A stretch of DNA of 64,000 nt from Pyrenophora tritici-repentis (lineage: Eukaryota; Ascomycota; Dothideomycetes; Pleosporales; Pleosporaceae), in NCBI RefSeq assembly GCF_003171515.1, contig NC_089392.1, forward strand, positions 2,852,001 through 2,916,000, written 5' to 3'. Position 1 is the first letter of the stretch. Every line of letters begins with the position of its first letter. Of the stretch, positions 1 to 9,790 are shown piece by piece. The notes beneath the pieces were generated by a model. That model was not told where the DNA came from and searched no databases. It saw nothing but the letters and a program-made list of their open reading frames with translations. Position numbers and translations under genes: made by a program.

Positions 1-528
1 GGAAAACCCAACACCGTTTTCCTCAAAGCAACCCTCCCTGATCCGAATAACCAGGGCGAGAGACGTGTCGTTGGAGTTGCCATCTGGCAGCAATTTTCCT
101 TTGTCGACGGCTACGGCGATCCATTCGACAGCGATGTCTCCGAGCATCTTGGCCATTTCGGCGAGCAAGATGGGCGTTTCGTACAGCAAATGACTCATTC
201 GCTATACAAGAGACGCATCGAGTACATGCGTGAAGTCGAAGCGTCCGGTCGCAACCCTCCTGCAATCTTCACTTTGGACCTGTGCACCGTAGACCCGGCA
301 TACCAACGCCGCGGTATCGCTGGTAAGCTAGTTGAAGCAGGTCTCGCCGAGGCAAAAGCACGAGGCGACCTGGAATGCACTACAGAGGGTAGTGCCATGG
401 GAAGAGCACTATATAGGAGAATGGGGTTCAAAGACGAAGAGGGTAAGGGTGATATCCAGTTTGAAGTGGATGATGAGTTCAAGACGCGGAATATGCCGCC
501 CAACGTCTTTCTGAGGACCCGTGCTTGA
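1..528 (+). CDS. GNAT family N-acetyltransferase, 3' part (5' truncated by window edge)
   Basis: The frame is open from base 1 to the TGA at 526-528, so at least 175 residues are visible and the start lies outside the window. The acetyl-CoA-binding signature of GNAT enzymes is visible as LDLCTVDPAYQRRGIAGKL (Q/R-x-x-G-x-A), followed by the alpha helix LVEAGLAEAKARGD and the typical C-terminal GRALYRRMGFK strand. The family transfers an acetyl group from acetyl-CoA to an amine. The substrate cannot be read from the sequence. The first internal ATG (190) cuts into the fold and is not a credible start. Confidence 0.85.
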   Translation, partial: GKPNTVFLKATLPDPNNQGERRVVGVAIWQQFSFVDGYGDPFDSDVSEHLGHFGEQDGRFVQQMTHSLYKRRIEYMREVEASGRNPPAIFTLDLCTVDPAYQRRGIAGKLVEAGLAEAKARGDLECTTEGSAMGRALYRRMGFKDEEGKGDIQFEVDDEFKTRNMPPNVFLRTRA

Positions 529-914
529 TGAGGTTTCCATGTATAGCAGATTCGTTGCCCCGTTACCGCGGCTTCGCGCATATAGTATACAATACGACAC
601 ACGAGTATGACATGTTTTGCTCGCGGGCATCTCCGTCGACCATGGCTCCATAGCTTGTTGCCGCTTGGGGAAGGTGGGATGTCTTGCTGCCGTGAAGTGG
701 GGGCATTAGGAACGTCGAACAGCTACCCCGCCAAGTATTGGAATGTTATGAGACATGCAGCTACACCCAGCCCCTTTCTGAATTATCTACTTGAAACTTC
801 GATATAGTTCCCGGGGCGTCTTCACAAACCTCTCCCACCACTCGCTTTCACCCTGAATACCTTCTCCATTCTACACAGAAGAAGTGACGTACCCCGCGTC
901 CCCAACCACCCACC
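529..914. other. Intergenic: GNAT 3' end to amidohydrolase promoter
   Basis: 386 bases without a supported gene. They hold the 3' region of the acetyltransferase gene and the 5' region of the downstream amidohydrolase, which becomes C-rich just before its ATG. No clear TATA box. Confidence 0.5.
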
Positions 915-2003
915 ATGCCAATCGTAGACATCCACACACACATCTACCCTCCAAAATACGTATCCCTCCTCCAATCCCGCACAACAGTCCCCTACATCCG
1001 CACCTTCCCCGAAGCCCCCAACTCCCCACGCCTCATCATCCTCCCGGGCGAAGACGATGCCTCCATGCCCTCAACCTCGCGCGGCCGCCCCATCGGCCCC
1101 GAGTACCACGACATCACACAAAAAATCGCCTTCATGGACCTCCACAAAATCGACAAATCAGTAATCTCCCTCGCAAACCCGTGGCTGGATTTCCTGCCTG
1201 CGGAAGAGGCGGCGGCTGCGGCGAGGGAGATCAATGATGATGTGGATGGACAGTGTGCGAGATATCCGGGGAGATTGTACTTTTTCGGTACATTGCCGTT
1301 GTCGGGGACAACGGAGAAGATTGTCGCGGAGATTGAGAGGCTGGGTACGTTGAAGTACGCAAGAGGTGTTATCATGGGTACGTCGGGTTTAGGACAGGGG
1401 CTAGATGATGAGAAACTCGATGCGGTATATGCGGCGCTCGAGAAGAACAAACAGCTCATTTTCTTGCATCCGCATTACGGGCTGCCGGCGGAAGTTTACG
1501 GTCCCCGCGCCAGCGAGTACGGACACGTGCTACCGCTTGCATTGGGTTTCCCGCTCGAGACGACCATTGCGGTGACACGCATGCTGTTGAGTGGGGTATG
1601 GGATCGGTTCCGCGGGCTGGATGTTTTGCTTGCGCATTCCGGGGGTACGCTGCCGTTCTTGGCGGGTAGGATCGAGAGTTGTGTGCTGCATGATGGACAT
1701 CTCAAGAAAGCGGGTAAGACTCAGAACAGGAGGGATGTATGGGATGTGCTCAAGACGAATATTTTCCTGGATGCGGTTATCTATAGTGAGGTGGGGTTGA
1801 AGGCGGCATTGGAGGCGTCTGGGTCGGATAGGTTGTTGTTTGGGACTGATCATCCGTTCTTCCCGCCGTTGGAGGAGGGAGTCGAGGAGTGGCATAGTGT
1901 TAATGCTAATTACAAGGCGATTTCTAAGACGTTTGGCACAGAGGATGGGAAAGCGAAGGAGGTTTTGGGAGGGAATGCGGTGAGAATATTGAGGTTGGAG
2001 TAG
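915..2003 (+). CDS. ACMSD-like metal-dependent amidohydrolase / decarboxylase
   Basis: Single exon, 362 aa, with a good start context (CACCATG). Amidohydrolase-2 family, related to 2-amino-3-carboxymuconate-6-semialdehyde decarboxylase and to fungal aromatic-acid decarboxylases. Metal ligands are visible: the N-terminal HxH in DIHTHIYP (residues 5-9), HPH in the middle (IFLHPHYG), HSGG (LLAHSGGTLPF) and the catalytic Asp in FGTDHPF near residue 315. The fold is a TIM barrel; expected chemistry is non-oxidative decarboxylation or hydrolysis of a small acid. The exact substrate is not determined. The first 280 coding bases are strongly C-rich and the remainder strongly G-rich, an abrupt internal change of skew. 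The next gene is convergent. Confidence 0.88.
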   Translation: MPIVDIHTHIYPPKYVSLLQSRTTVPYIRTFPEAPNSPRLIILPGEDDASMPSTSRGRPIGPEYHDITQKIAFMDLHKIDKSVISLANPWLDFLPAEEAAAAAREINDDVDGQCARYPGRLYFFGTLPLSGTTEKIVAEIERLGTLKYARGVIMGTSGLGQGLDDEKLDAVYAALEKNKQLIFLHPHYGLPAEVYGPRASEYGHVLPLALGFPLETTIAVTRMLLSGVWDRFRGLDVLLAHSGGTLPFLAGRIESCVLHDGHLKKAGKTQNRRDVWDVLKTNIFLDAVIYSEVGLKAALEASGSDRLLFGTDHPFFPPLEEGVEEWHSVNANYKAISKTFGTEDGKAKEVLGGNAVRILRLE

Positions 2004-2419
2004 ATGGGCTTGGAGATAGAGTAAAAGATTTGCATAGGGTTAATACTAAAGCTCTCTGGCCATACCATATATGTTGAGGGAAACAATAAGTGAAGTAAAG
2101 GTCAACGTCATGCTTATGTGTTACCAAATTGACACTAGGTTAGTTCTTCCCATCACGCTCATTTGGCAGATATCACGATTGAAACTGTTGACTGTAGGCG
2201 TCGGTTGGGCTGGAGAAGAGAATGTTTGTTAGCGTGTGCTCTAGATTTTATCTACTTGTTTTTTGTTTACCAATACCCGGCATTGGTGAGATTTCTTGAT
2301 GCCCGCAACCTGATCAGACCTCATGCCGGGTTTCTTCCTCGTAACTAGCATTTCCCGAACAACCATACCATATGGCTCACCAAACTCAAGAATCAAGTCT
2401 CACACCCTACCGTCCCTCC
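2004..2419. other. Intergenic between convergent genes
   Basis: 416 bases between two convergent 3' ends. Only short open frames are present and none has family features. Presumably 3' UTRs. Confidence 0.5.
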
Positions 2420-4023
2420 TCATACCTTCTCCTTCCCCTCCGCAATCTCCACCAAAACATCAAACAACGCCCTCATCCACTTCTCCTCGCTCTTCGATGT
2501 GGCACTGACAACGCGAATGACATACTTGCCATCTAACACCGTACTCGTCAAGAAAAACTCGCCCCTCCTGTTAACCTCCTCATACACGCTCTTCGTCCTC
2601 GCATTCACCGCCTCCCGATACTGGGCTTCAGCATCGGGTTGGAAGTCGTTCGTATAGGCCTCATGCCTCGGGTCTGGCTGATCCGCTTTTGCGTCCCGCG
2701 GCATCTGTGGAAGGATCTGGAAGCTCACAAGGCCAAATGCTGGTTTAGTCGTGATTCTGAACATCTCTTTCTTCGATTCCAACAAGTCTGCAAAGTACTC
2801 TCCGAGCTGAATGTGCTTGCGAATGAAAGCCTGCAGTCCGGAGACACCGTAGCTCCTCAATACGAACCAGACTTTCAAACTGCGAAACCTCCGCCCCAGT
2901 GGGATCTGCCAGTCGCGGTAGTCGGTTACGAGGCCTTGGTCTGAATGTGGGTTACGCAGGTAAGACGGTGTGATGGAGTATGTGTCCATGAGGTCCCTCC
3001 TTTTCTTTACGAAGAAAGCTGAGCAATCAAAGTTGACCAGCAACCATTTGTGTAGATTGAAATTGAACGAGTCAAAGCTCGAGATTGGCTTGCAGAGATG
3101 CTGGTACTCTGGACACACGAGCGCAGAACCAGCATACGCAGCGTCGACGTGAATCCAGATGTCAGGGAACTCCATTGCGAGAGCCGCGATGCCTTCCAAG
3201 TCGTCAATAGCGCAGGTACCCGTGCTACCAATTGTGACGGTAAAGTAAAAAGGCTCCAGACCCTTTTCACGGCAAGATAAGATAGTTTGGCGGAGAGAAG
3301 AAGCCGTGACGCTGTAATTCGTTGATTCAGGAGCAGCGACGTTGCGGTACCGTACCCCAGCTATCATGGCCGCTTTCTGTGTGGAGGAATGTGCGTGCTC
3401 GGAACCTAAGGCTACTAGCTTACCCCGGATATCAGCCGCTTTATCCATTCGGTCTTCGCCCTCTGGCATGTCGCCGAGTTTACGTCTGATGACGCGTTCG
3501 CGGGCGGCGACGAGTGCAGTGAGTACGACTTCACTGGCGGTACCCTGAATGATGCCGCCGCCTTCACCGTCACTGAGAAACTCTTTCGGTAGATCAATCA
3601 GCTTGGCAACCCAATCCATAACAATAGTTTCAAGCTCGGTGACGGCGGGCGAGCAGATCCAATTGAAAGCTGCGGCGTTGAAGGCCCCGCTATACATGTC
3701 GCCGAGCATGGCTTCGAAAGATGAGTTGCATGGGAAGAAAGCCATGAATTTTGGTGATTGCCAGTGGGTAAGGCCTGGCATGATGACGCGATCAATGTCT
3801 CCTTTGATGGTTTCCCATGATTCGCCTTCGGAGGGTGTGCTGGTGGGGAGTAGAGGGCGTAGGTAACCCGGGCTCACAGATGGCAGGACATTCCGAGATT
3901 CTAGCGTGTCGTAGTAGTTTGCGACTTAAGAGATGTTAGTATATGGATTTTGAGGGATCAATGGTGACATTTACTTTCGTCAATGGCTCCTTTTGCCGCT
4001 TCTCGGAACTGCGAAGAGTCCAT
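2420..4023 (-). CDS. Pyridoxal-phosphate aromatic L-amino acid decarboxylase (group II)
   Basis: Two exons: 3975-4023 and 2420-3924, joined by a 50-nt intron (3925-3974, GTAAATG..CTAAC..TTAAG). The product is 517 aa. The short first exon supplies MDSSQFREAAKGAIDE, and the spliced sequence runs on as IANYYDTLES, the normal N-terminal helix of DOPA/tyrosine/tryptophan decarboxylases. HVDAAYAGSA holds the Asp that pairs with the PLP ring nitrogen. The PLP lysine is in NFNLHKWLLVNFDCSAF (about residue 310; the usual motif is NPHKW, so N-F-N-L-H-K is a slight variant). The enzyme decarboxylates aromatic amino acids to amines, normally as a cytosolic dimer. Tyr, Trp or DOPA preference is not readable. 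Confidence 0.9.
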
Positions 4024-4456
4024 GGTGGGGTGAAAAAATCGAAATAGATATTGAAACTCCAATCAGAAGAAAGGAAAAAGAAGATATTGATATGAAAACT
4101 AAAAGAGATTAAGAGACCAAGTGTGAAAAGTACATATATATGCCTCCACGTGAAGTTTACGCCCACGAGGGTACATCCACGGATGACGCCGAACTGCCGA
4201 TGTCGGTATTTCCGCGCTAGCTAGATCGAGGATTTCGCGCCCTACGGCTTTAGTAATAGACTAGTTTTGGGGGCTGCAATTGCGGAAAGACTACCGAAGG
4301 GCGGAACGGAGGTGAGACATGGCAATACGATGGTGGATATTGATGAAGGCTGACGGAATAGTTGCCGTGTATACACTTCAGCCGATGATACTTGGGTATA
4401 CCTAACGCCTTGCTAGAACTACAATTGATCTGAAAGTGGTTTATCCTACTATTCCC
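4024..4456. other. Intergenic: decarboxylase promoter and Bre2 3' end
   Basis: 433 bases holding the promoter of the decarboxylase and the 3' flank of the next minus-strand gene. No further coding evidence. Confidence 0.5.
4135..4140 (-). promoter_or_regulatory. Putative TATA box of the aromatic amino acid decarboxylase
   Basis: TATATA on the minus strand, about 112-117 bp upstream of the ATG at 4023. The same TATA-to-ATG spacing is seen at several other genes in this window. Confidence 0.4.
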
Positions 4457-6220
4457 TTAGTACCGCTTACCCACTTCTACGCCGAGGTTCTCGTCCGGGT
4501 TCGCAAAGCCACGCGCCCTAGGCGTAGCTTTGCCTGTCACGTCCTGGGGTGCCTCGCCCTTGTACTCCCATCCGCCGTCTTGGGAGAAGAAGTCGACTTC
4601 GTCAATAATGTCCCAAACAACGTCTTCAGCAATTTGCTCCTTGTAGCGATCGCCAATGGCCCTCAGCTTACGACCATCGGGAACCTGCTTCTCAGTTGAA
4701 CCACCGTTGGCCATTTGTGTGTCCAGCTCCCGCTGCTTGATCATCTCTTCAGGCGGACACCAAAAGTCTGGACCAAAGTTGACCTGGGCGACACCGCCGT
4801 TGAAAAGGGAGATGGCTGGAAGGTAGCCCACCATGCCGTCGTCAAACCCAGTGCGTGCGCCAGCTTTGATGGCCTCGACGGACGGGATGCTTGCTGGTGG
4901 AAGGAAAGCCAAAAGGTTCTCGAAGGCGATGCCGACTTCCTCGCCGTTCTTGTAGACTTTGATGTGCGAATGTGGAAGCGAGCGTACACTGACGTCCTCA
5001 TGGTTCGGCGAAGGATGTATCTTGGGAACGGGACCACGGTCGTGATAAGCTTCGACCATCTTGGTGACTTGGTAATCGAGCTGTTCGAAGTAGAAATTGC
5101 CCTTGTAAGGCACTGGTATACGATCGCGAATAATGTCGATGGGCCTATCGAATGGATCCTGATTGCTGACAGTGTCGAAGCCGTCACCTAAATCTACAGC
5201 GGGGTTGTAGATGCCTTCGACAACCTTGCGATGCATTGATAGCGATGGTAGTTGGATCTCGAGGCCGATGACGTCGCCTTCTTGGACATGCTGGTCTACA
5301 ACATACTCAACCGGCATAGGCTTGCCATGAGGAGGTCTAGCTTTCATGTGCTTGCTCTTTGCGTTCTTGGGTAGTGGCTTGAAGATCTTGGAGGCACGCG
5401 ACCGATGTTGAGCTTCGAAGCGGGCGTCGGTGATGCCATAGCTGTAGCCATCAAACCCCACAGGTCCATCTAACGGAGCCTCTCTTCTCGCCCATCCCAT
5501 CCTCACGTGAGGGCCGGGCTTGATCTCTCCCGTCTTGGGATCAACGGGGTCTTTTGGACCGTTTACTGGTATGCCACGTAAGACCTTGACCTCATAGTAT
5601 ATCCTGCCTTCTCTCGCAACCACGTTGCCTCTTCCCATGCGCCAGCCCTTTTCCTGTGATACAATGGTCGCGGTCTGGTCAAAGTGAAACCATCTATCAC
5701 AATCCTCGTGGCTCATTCTCGGTCCATATGGTCTGGAGTCGCTCTGCCTGTAGTATTGCTTGTGACGGAAGAGTGGGTCGGCGACGCAATGTGTGTACTT
5801 GTAGCCCTTCTTGTTCCAGGCAATATCGTGCGGTTTCTTGAGCTCAGTGACGCCGTCGGGTGCATACATTGGGTTCGGTTCGTGTGAGACCATGGCACTG
5901 TCCTTGGGCGCTTCGTAGTCGGTTGGTCTGGGCTCTGGGATTGAGTATCTCATGGGAGAGTCGGCGGCCGGACGTTCTTTCTTCGGTTTGGCATTTGGAG
6001 TGTTTTGCCGGGTACTTGCTGAAGCTTCACGTTTCTTAATAGTCTCACGCTTCTCCCTCTGCTCACGCGCAGGAGCTTTCGGTCGGGCACGCGCTGCAGC
6101 ATCTGGATTAGGGTTGAGTGGAGAAGACACAGCGGGCGCATGATCTTCCTCTAGTGGTCGCCGCATTGGGGGTACGAGTGTAGGCGTGTTGGAACGCGAG
6201 GGAGGGTGAGAATCGGCCAT
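4457..6220 (-). CDS. bre2: COMPASS complex subunit Bre2/Ash2, SPRY domain
   Basis: Single exon, 587 aa. Residues 1-110 are low complexity and rich in Pro, Arg, Lys and Ser (probably disordered). A split SPRY domain follows: GWRMGRGNVVAREGRIYYEV, then HVRMGWARREAPLDGPVGFD with YSYGITD, then a C-terminal block beginning GDVIGLEIQLPS. This arrangement, including a basic insert before the VEYVVDQHVQEGD strand, is that of fungal Bre2 and animal ASH2L. The protein pairs with the RbBP5-like subunit to stimulate Set1 methylation of histone H3 Lys4 in the nucleus. No winged-helix or PHD region is seen, as in yeast Bre2. It is divergent from ENP1 across a 264-bp shared promoter. Confidence 0.88.
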   Translation of the reverse strand: MADSHPPSRSNTPTLVPPMRRPLEEDHAPAVSSPLNPNPDAAARARPKAPAREQREKRETIKKREASASTRQNTPNAKPKKERPAADSPMRYSIPEPRPTDYEAPKDSAMVSHEPNPMYAPDGVTELKKPHDIAWNKKGYKYTHCVADPLFRHKQYYRQSDSRPYGPRMSHEDCDRWFHFDQTATIVSQEKGWRMGRGNVVAREGRIYYEVKVLRGIPVNGPKDPVDPKTGEIKPGPHVRMGWARREAPLDGPVGFDGYSYGITDARFEAQHRSRASKIFKPLPKNAKSKHMKARPPHGKPMPVEYVVDQHVQEGDVIGLEIQLPSLSMHRKVVEGIYNPAVDLGDGFDTVSNQDPFDRPIDIIRDRIPVPYKGNFYFEQLDYQVTKMVEAYHDRGPVPKIHPSPNHEDVSVRSLPHSHIKVYKNGEEVGIAFENLLAFLPPASIPSVEAIKAGARTGFDDGMVGYLPAISLFNGGVAQVNFGPDFWCPPEEMIKQRELDTQMANGGSTEKQVPDGRKLRAIGDRYKEQIAEDVVWDIIDEVDFFSQDGGWEYKGEAPQDVTGKATPRARGFANPDENLGVEVGKRY

Positions 6221-6484
6221 GTTTGGGTGGATATAGCTGGTGTTAAGTCGCTACAGCTATGTTGACGGAAGTCGCGATCGGCCGCTGAGATGTGCAGCTT
6301 CTACGGCGGGCCATTTGCACGCGAATGTCAGACCCCACCAAATTTTTGGCTCCCGCATCTCGAACTTTTACGAATCACCGCGGCGACTTTCAGACGTGCA
6401 ATCTCTGGATCACAACTTCACAAATTTTTCGGAGGAAAGTGTCGCACTTCTAAGAAACTACCCACGACTCTCTTGTAACCCATC
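6221..6484. promoter_or_regulatory. Bidirectional promoter bre2 / enp1 with two RRPE-like motifs
   Basis: 264 bp between divergent start codons. AAATTTTT occurs at 6340-6347 and 6422-6429 (AAAAATTT on the other strand), resembling the rRNA-processing element found upstream of yeast ribosome-biogenesis genes. That fits enp1 on the right. The motif function here is inferred. Confidence 0.4.
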
Positions 6485-8012
6485 ATGCCGAAAGCACCCA
6501 AATCGCCCGCTCTGCGCGAGCAACGACACAACCCTCTAGCCGAAGAATATGCGCCCTCGGACCCATGGAAGAACAAGGCGCCAAGACGACAAAAGCGCAA
6601 CAAGAGCGACAATGAAGACGACGAACAAAAGTATGTCGACTCCAAGAGTTCGCGCAAGATTCTGGAAATAGGAAGAGAACTGGAAGAGGAGGATGCGCGG
6701 GAAAACAAGGCCCGAAGGCCTCAAGAAGCGAACCCAGCCTTTGACTTTGAGACACGCATGGGCGAGGATGACATGGGCGGCGACGATTTGGTACAGGCCG
6801 ATGATGACGAAGCATGGGGCGACGACGATGAGGAGGTCGAGGAGGTTGAAATTGACGCCAACGACCTGGCAGCGTGGAACAAATTCATACCCACGGACGA
6901 TAACCCTATCGTATGGCCGGGCGAGGAAGCACAGCCCTCAGGACCAGGCACAGATCTCGCTGCGCTTATTCTTGAGAAGATTGCTGCACATGAAGCCGGA
7001 GGCGAAGTACAAGAACCACATATTCAAGGCGGTGGTGACCGAGAAGACGCCATTGAACTACCAGCCAAGGTGGTCGAAGGTACACCACACTCATTGCACA
7101 AACTGATTACACTGCTAAGCTTGCACAGTATACTCAAAGATTGGCTTGATCCTGAGCCGCTACAAGAGCGGGAAACTGCCCAAGCCTTTCAAGATCCTCC
7201 CTACAATCCCCGCCTGGGAAACCCTCGTCGCAATTACACGCCCCGATGACTGGACTCCGAACGCTACCTTCGCTGCCACCCGAATCTTCGTTTCAGCAAA
7301 GCCACAGACGGCCCAGATCTTCATGAACACTATTCTGCTTCCGTTAGTGCAACAAAACATCCGGGAAACACACAAGCTGAACGTACACTTGTACAATGCG
7401 CTGAAGAAGGCCCTCTACAAGCCCAGCGCCTTCTTCAAGGGTGTCGTCTTCCCTATGCTTACCGATGTTTCCTGCACACAGCGCGACGCCGTCATTGTAG
7501 CCTCGGTCGTAGCCAAGATCTCCGTTCCCGTCCTACATTCGGCTGCCGCCCTGCACCGCCTCTGTGAGATTGCCGCCGAGCAAATGTCGTCTGATCCCGA
7601 TGCCGCCGGGCCCTGCAATATTTTCATCAAGACGCTGCTCGAGAAGAAGTACGCGCTGCCCTTCAAGGTCATCGATGCGCTCGTCTTCCACTTCCTGCGC
7701 TTCCGAGGTGTGGGAGCAAGCAGCGCCGACGCCATGGATACGGAGTCTGTAGCCGGCGATCTAGGAAACACGGGCAAATTGCCAGTCATCTGGCATCAGT
7801 GCTTGCTCGCTTTTGCCCAGAGATACAGAAACGATATCACAGAGGATCAAAGAGAGGCTTTGTTGGACTTGCTGCTTACGAGAGGTCACAAGAGTATCAG
7901 TGGCGAAGTACGGAGAGAATTGCTTGAGGGCAGAGGAAGAGGTGTTATGATTGAGCCACCAGCCGTTGGTATCGACGGCGACGACACGATGATGATGGCT
8001 GTGGATGCATGA
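6485..8012 (+). CDS. enp1: Essential nuclear protein 1 / bystin (40S ribosome biogenesis)
   Basis: Two exons, 6485-7079 and 7129-8012, with a 49-nt intron (7080-7128). The junction restores GTA and reads VEVYSKIGLILSRYKSGKLP, the hallmark opening of the bystin domain. The product is 492 aa. Residues 1-190 are charged, with an acidic stretch (DDDEAWGDDDEEVEEVEID), then DLAAWNKFIPTDD. The bystin domain fills residues 200-470 (PKPFKILPTIPAWE, GKLPVIWHQCLLAFAQRY and HKSISGEVRRELL are recognisable). Enp1 is a nucleolar and cytoplasmic factor of pre-40S particles needed for 20S pre-rRNA processing and head assembly. Confidence 0.93.
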
Positions 8013-8517
8013 TCCAAATGCTTTTCATTTTTGTTATGAAAGACCACGAGCATTTACCGGCGTTATAGGAGCACTCTGTGCTTGGGAGAATTCATCATTG
8101 TTATATTCCACACCTTGGATTCTTCACGTGTAGAAGATTCTCAGGTAGGCATGAGACCAGTCCAGTGTAAGTTACTGTCGGCGCAACAAATGTTCCGCCG
8201 TCCGACTAGACCTGGCTCGGTGACATTCTCCAACGCCCGCGGAACCCCGACATCTCACGTGTCAAAATGTAAGCTCAATGGAGGAAGTGATGATGCCATT
8301 GCCTGCGCGTCACCCCGCTCGAGCTTACCTATCGATAAAGCTATATAGTGGGTTGAGACAAAAGCAATCAACGACACTACAAACAGGCTACAAAATATAA
8401 AAGCATAACTCGACCCGAGTTGCTCACTTAGATTCACAACCAACCACTCATCCATCTTAGCTTACTGATTCTCTTTATACATTTTCTGTGGTTGTCAAAC
8501 ATACACAAATAAACAAT
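8013..8517. other. Intergenic: enp1 3' end and DUF427 promoter
   Basis: 505 bases. CACGTG motifs occur at 8125-8130 and 8256-8261 (sites for bHLH-type factors in fungi). A TATA-like TATAAAAG lies at 8396-8403, about 115 bp before the next ATG. No coding evidence. Confidence 0.45.
8396..8403 (+). promoter_or_regulatory. TATA box of the DUF427 gene
   Basis: TATAAAAG, 115-122 bp upstream of the ATG at 8518. Confidence 0.5.
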
Positions 8518-8899
8518 ATGCCTCACGCAACCGCAACCGTAAACGGTGTCGTAGTCGCAGAGACCGATACCTGGGAGGTCGTCGACGGAAACATTTATGT
8601 TAGTCTGCCGTCGTCATAACTCCCCCTCTTTCATCAAAATTCCATCTTTAATCCTCGTCCCCCCTGACACCCCATAGTTCCCACCCGATGCCATCAAGTC
8701 TTCCCACTTTAGCCCAACGTCGACCAAAACACACTGCCCTTACAAGGGCGACGCAAGCTACTACACAGTGACGACGAACAAGACCGAGGTGAAAGATGCG
8801 GCATGGTATTATGCGACGCCAAAGGAGAGTATGAATAAGATCAAGGGGTTTGTGGCGTTTTACAAGGGGAAGCCTGGGGTTGAGGTTAAGAGCGAGTGA
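8518..8899 (+). CDS. DUF427 domain protein
   Basis: Two exons, 8518-8598 and 8678-8899, with a 79-nt phase-0 intron (GTTAGT..ATAG), giving 100 aa. The whole protein is one DUF427 domain: an N-terminal VNGVVVAETDTWEVVDG hairpin, then FPPDAIKSSHFSPTSTKTHC with the conserved S/T-x-x-x-T-x-C-P-Y-K-G, and AAWYYATPKESMNKIKGFVAFY. These are small beta-rich proteins of unknown biochemical role, found in bacteria and fungi. Exon 2 is essential to the fold, which supports the splice. The promoter has a good TATA box and two CACGTG motifs. Confidence 0.85.
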
Positions 8900-9790
8900 G
8901 AGAAATGATGGGTGGATAATATGGGATGGAGAGAGTCTGGGATGTATTAGCTGAAATGGAATTGAATTGGATCCTAAGAAACGATATTGCAACGTGTTGG
9001 TGATACTAGATATAAAGACTGAGGAAGATGCCTGCTCTACGTGCACCCGGGCGAAGTTCGGAGTTTGTCCTGACAAAGTTCGGACTTACGAGCAGACACC
9101 TCGCATCGTAACCTTTACTGCAAACCACCGTCGCAAGTAGGGACATTATTCGGTTCCGCATACCCTTGAATCTGGCTCGGGTACATGGGCTGTCTAGAAA
9201 TCATAGGCGGATCAAAGGATACTGAAGCGACTTATTATCTTCCCTGTTCCCGTCGGTGCCTGGTACCCGGATCCGCACGACTTTGCCTGACGCGATGCCG
9301 AGCCGCAACAGGCCCAGCCAGGCCGTGACATGTTGAGCTGAGTAATGTGTGCGCAACTGCGTGGTGTGCAAAATTCTCCGTGGCGTTGTTGGAGTTCCTC
9401 GGACGCAAGACGGGATGAGGTTTGGGGTACAAGACCACCACGGTATCACGAATATGAGCATCAAGGCGTGGGATTGAGCGGGTGATCAGCCACGATAGCT
9501 TACATTACTCCCTGGCTTACGGCGCGCACACGCAAATTGTTCGCGTGTGGGCGGCTTACGGCAGGTATCGCTTTAATTGGAAAAGGCTTATCTTGTGGCG
9601 GACGAGCAAAGACCCCTGGTGGGAGGTCTCGGTAGGGCGGGCGTTCCGTCATCGCTAAGAAAAAGTTGACTTCCAGTCAGGGTACATGCCAGACAGCCAT
9701 TCCTCAACACCTTTTGTTCGCCCTTCCTTCCCTATCAATTCCACTTTGCCATTGATTTCCTGAAGCTTGCTCGTAGCTTCGTATACAGCA
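8900..9790. other. Intergenic: no supported gene
   Basis: 891 bases. Minus-strand open frames here start at non-ATG codons or lack family features. The right end is the pyrimidine-rich 5' flank of the NADH dehydrogenase. Confidence 0.5.

Noticed and set aside
9767..9790. Upstream start for the NADH dehydrogenase
   Set aside because: The codon is TTG; the first ATG is 9791 and gives a normal mitochondrial leader.
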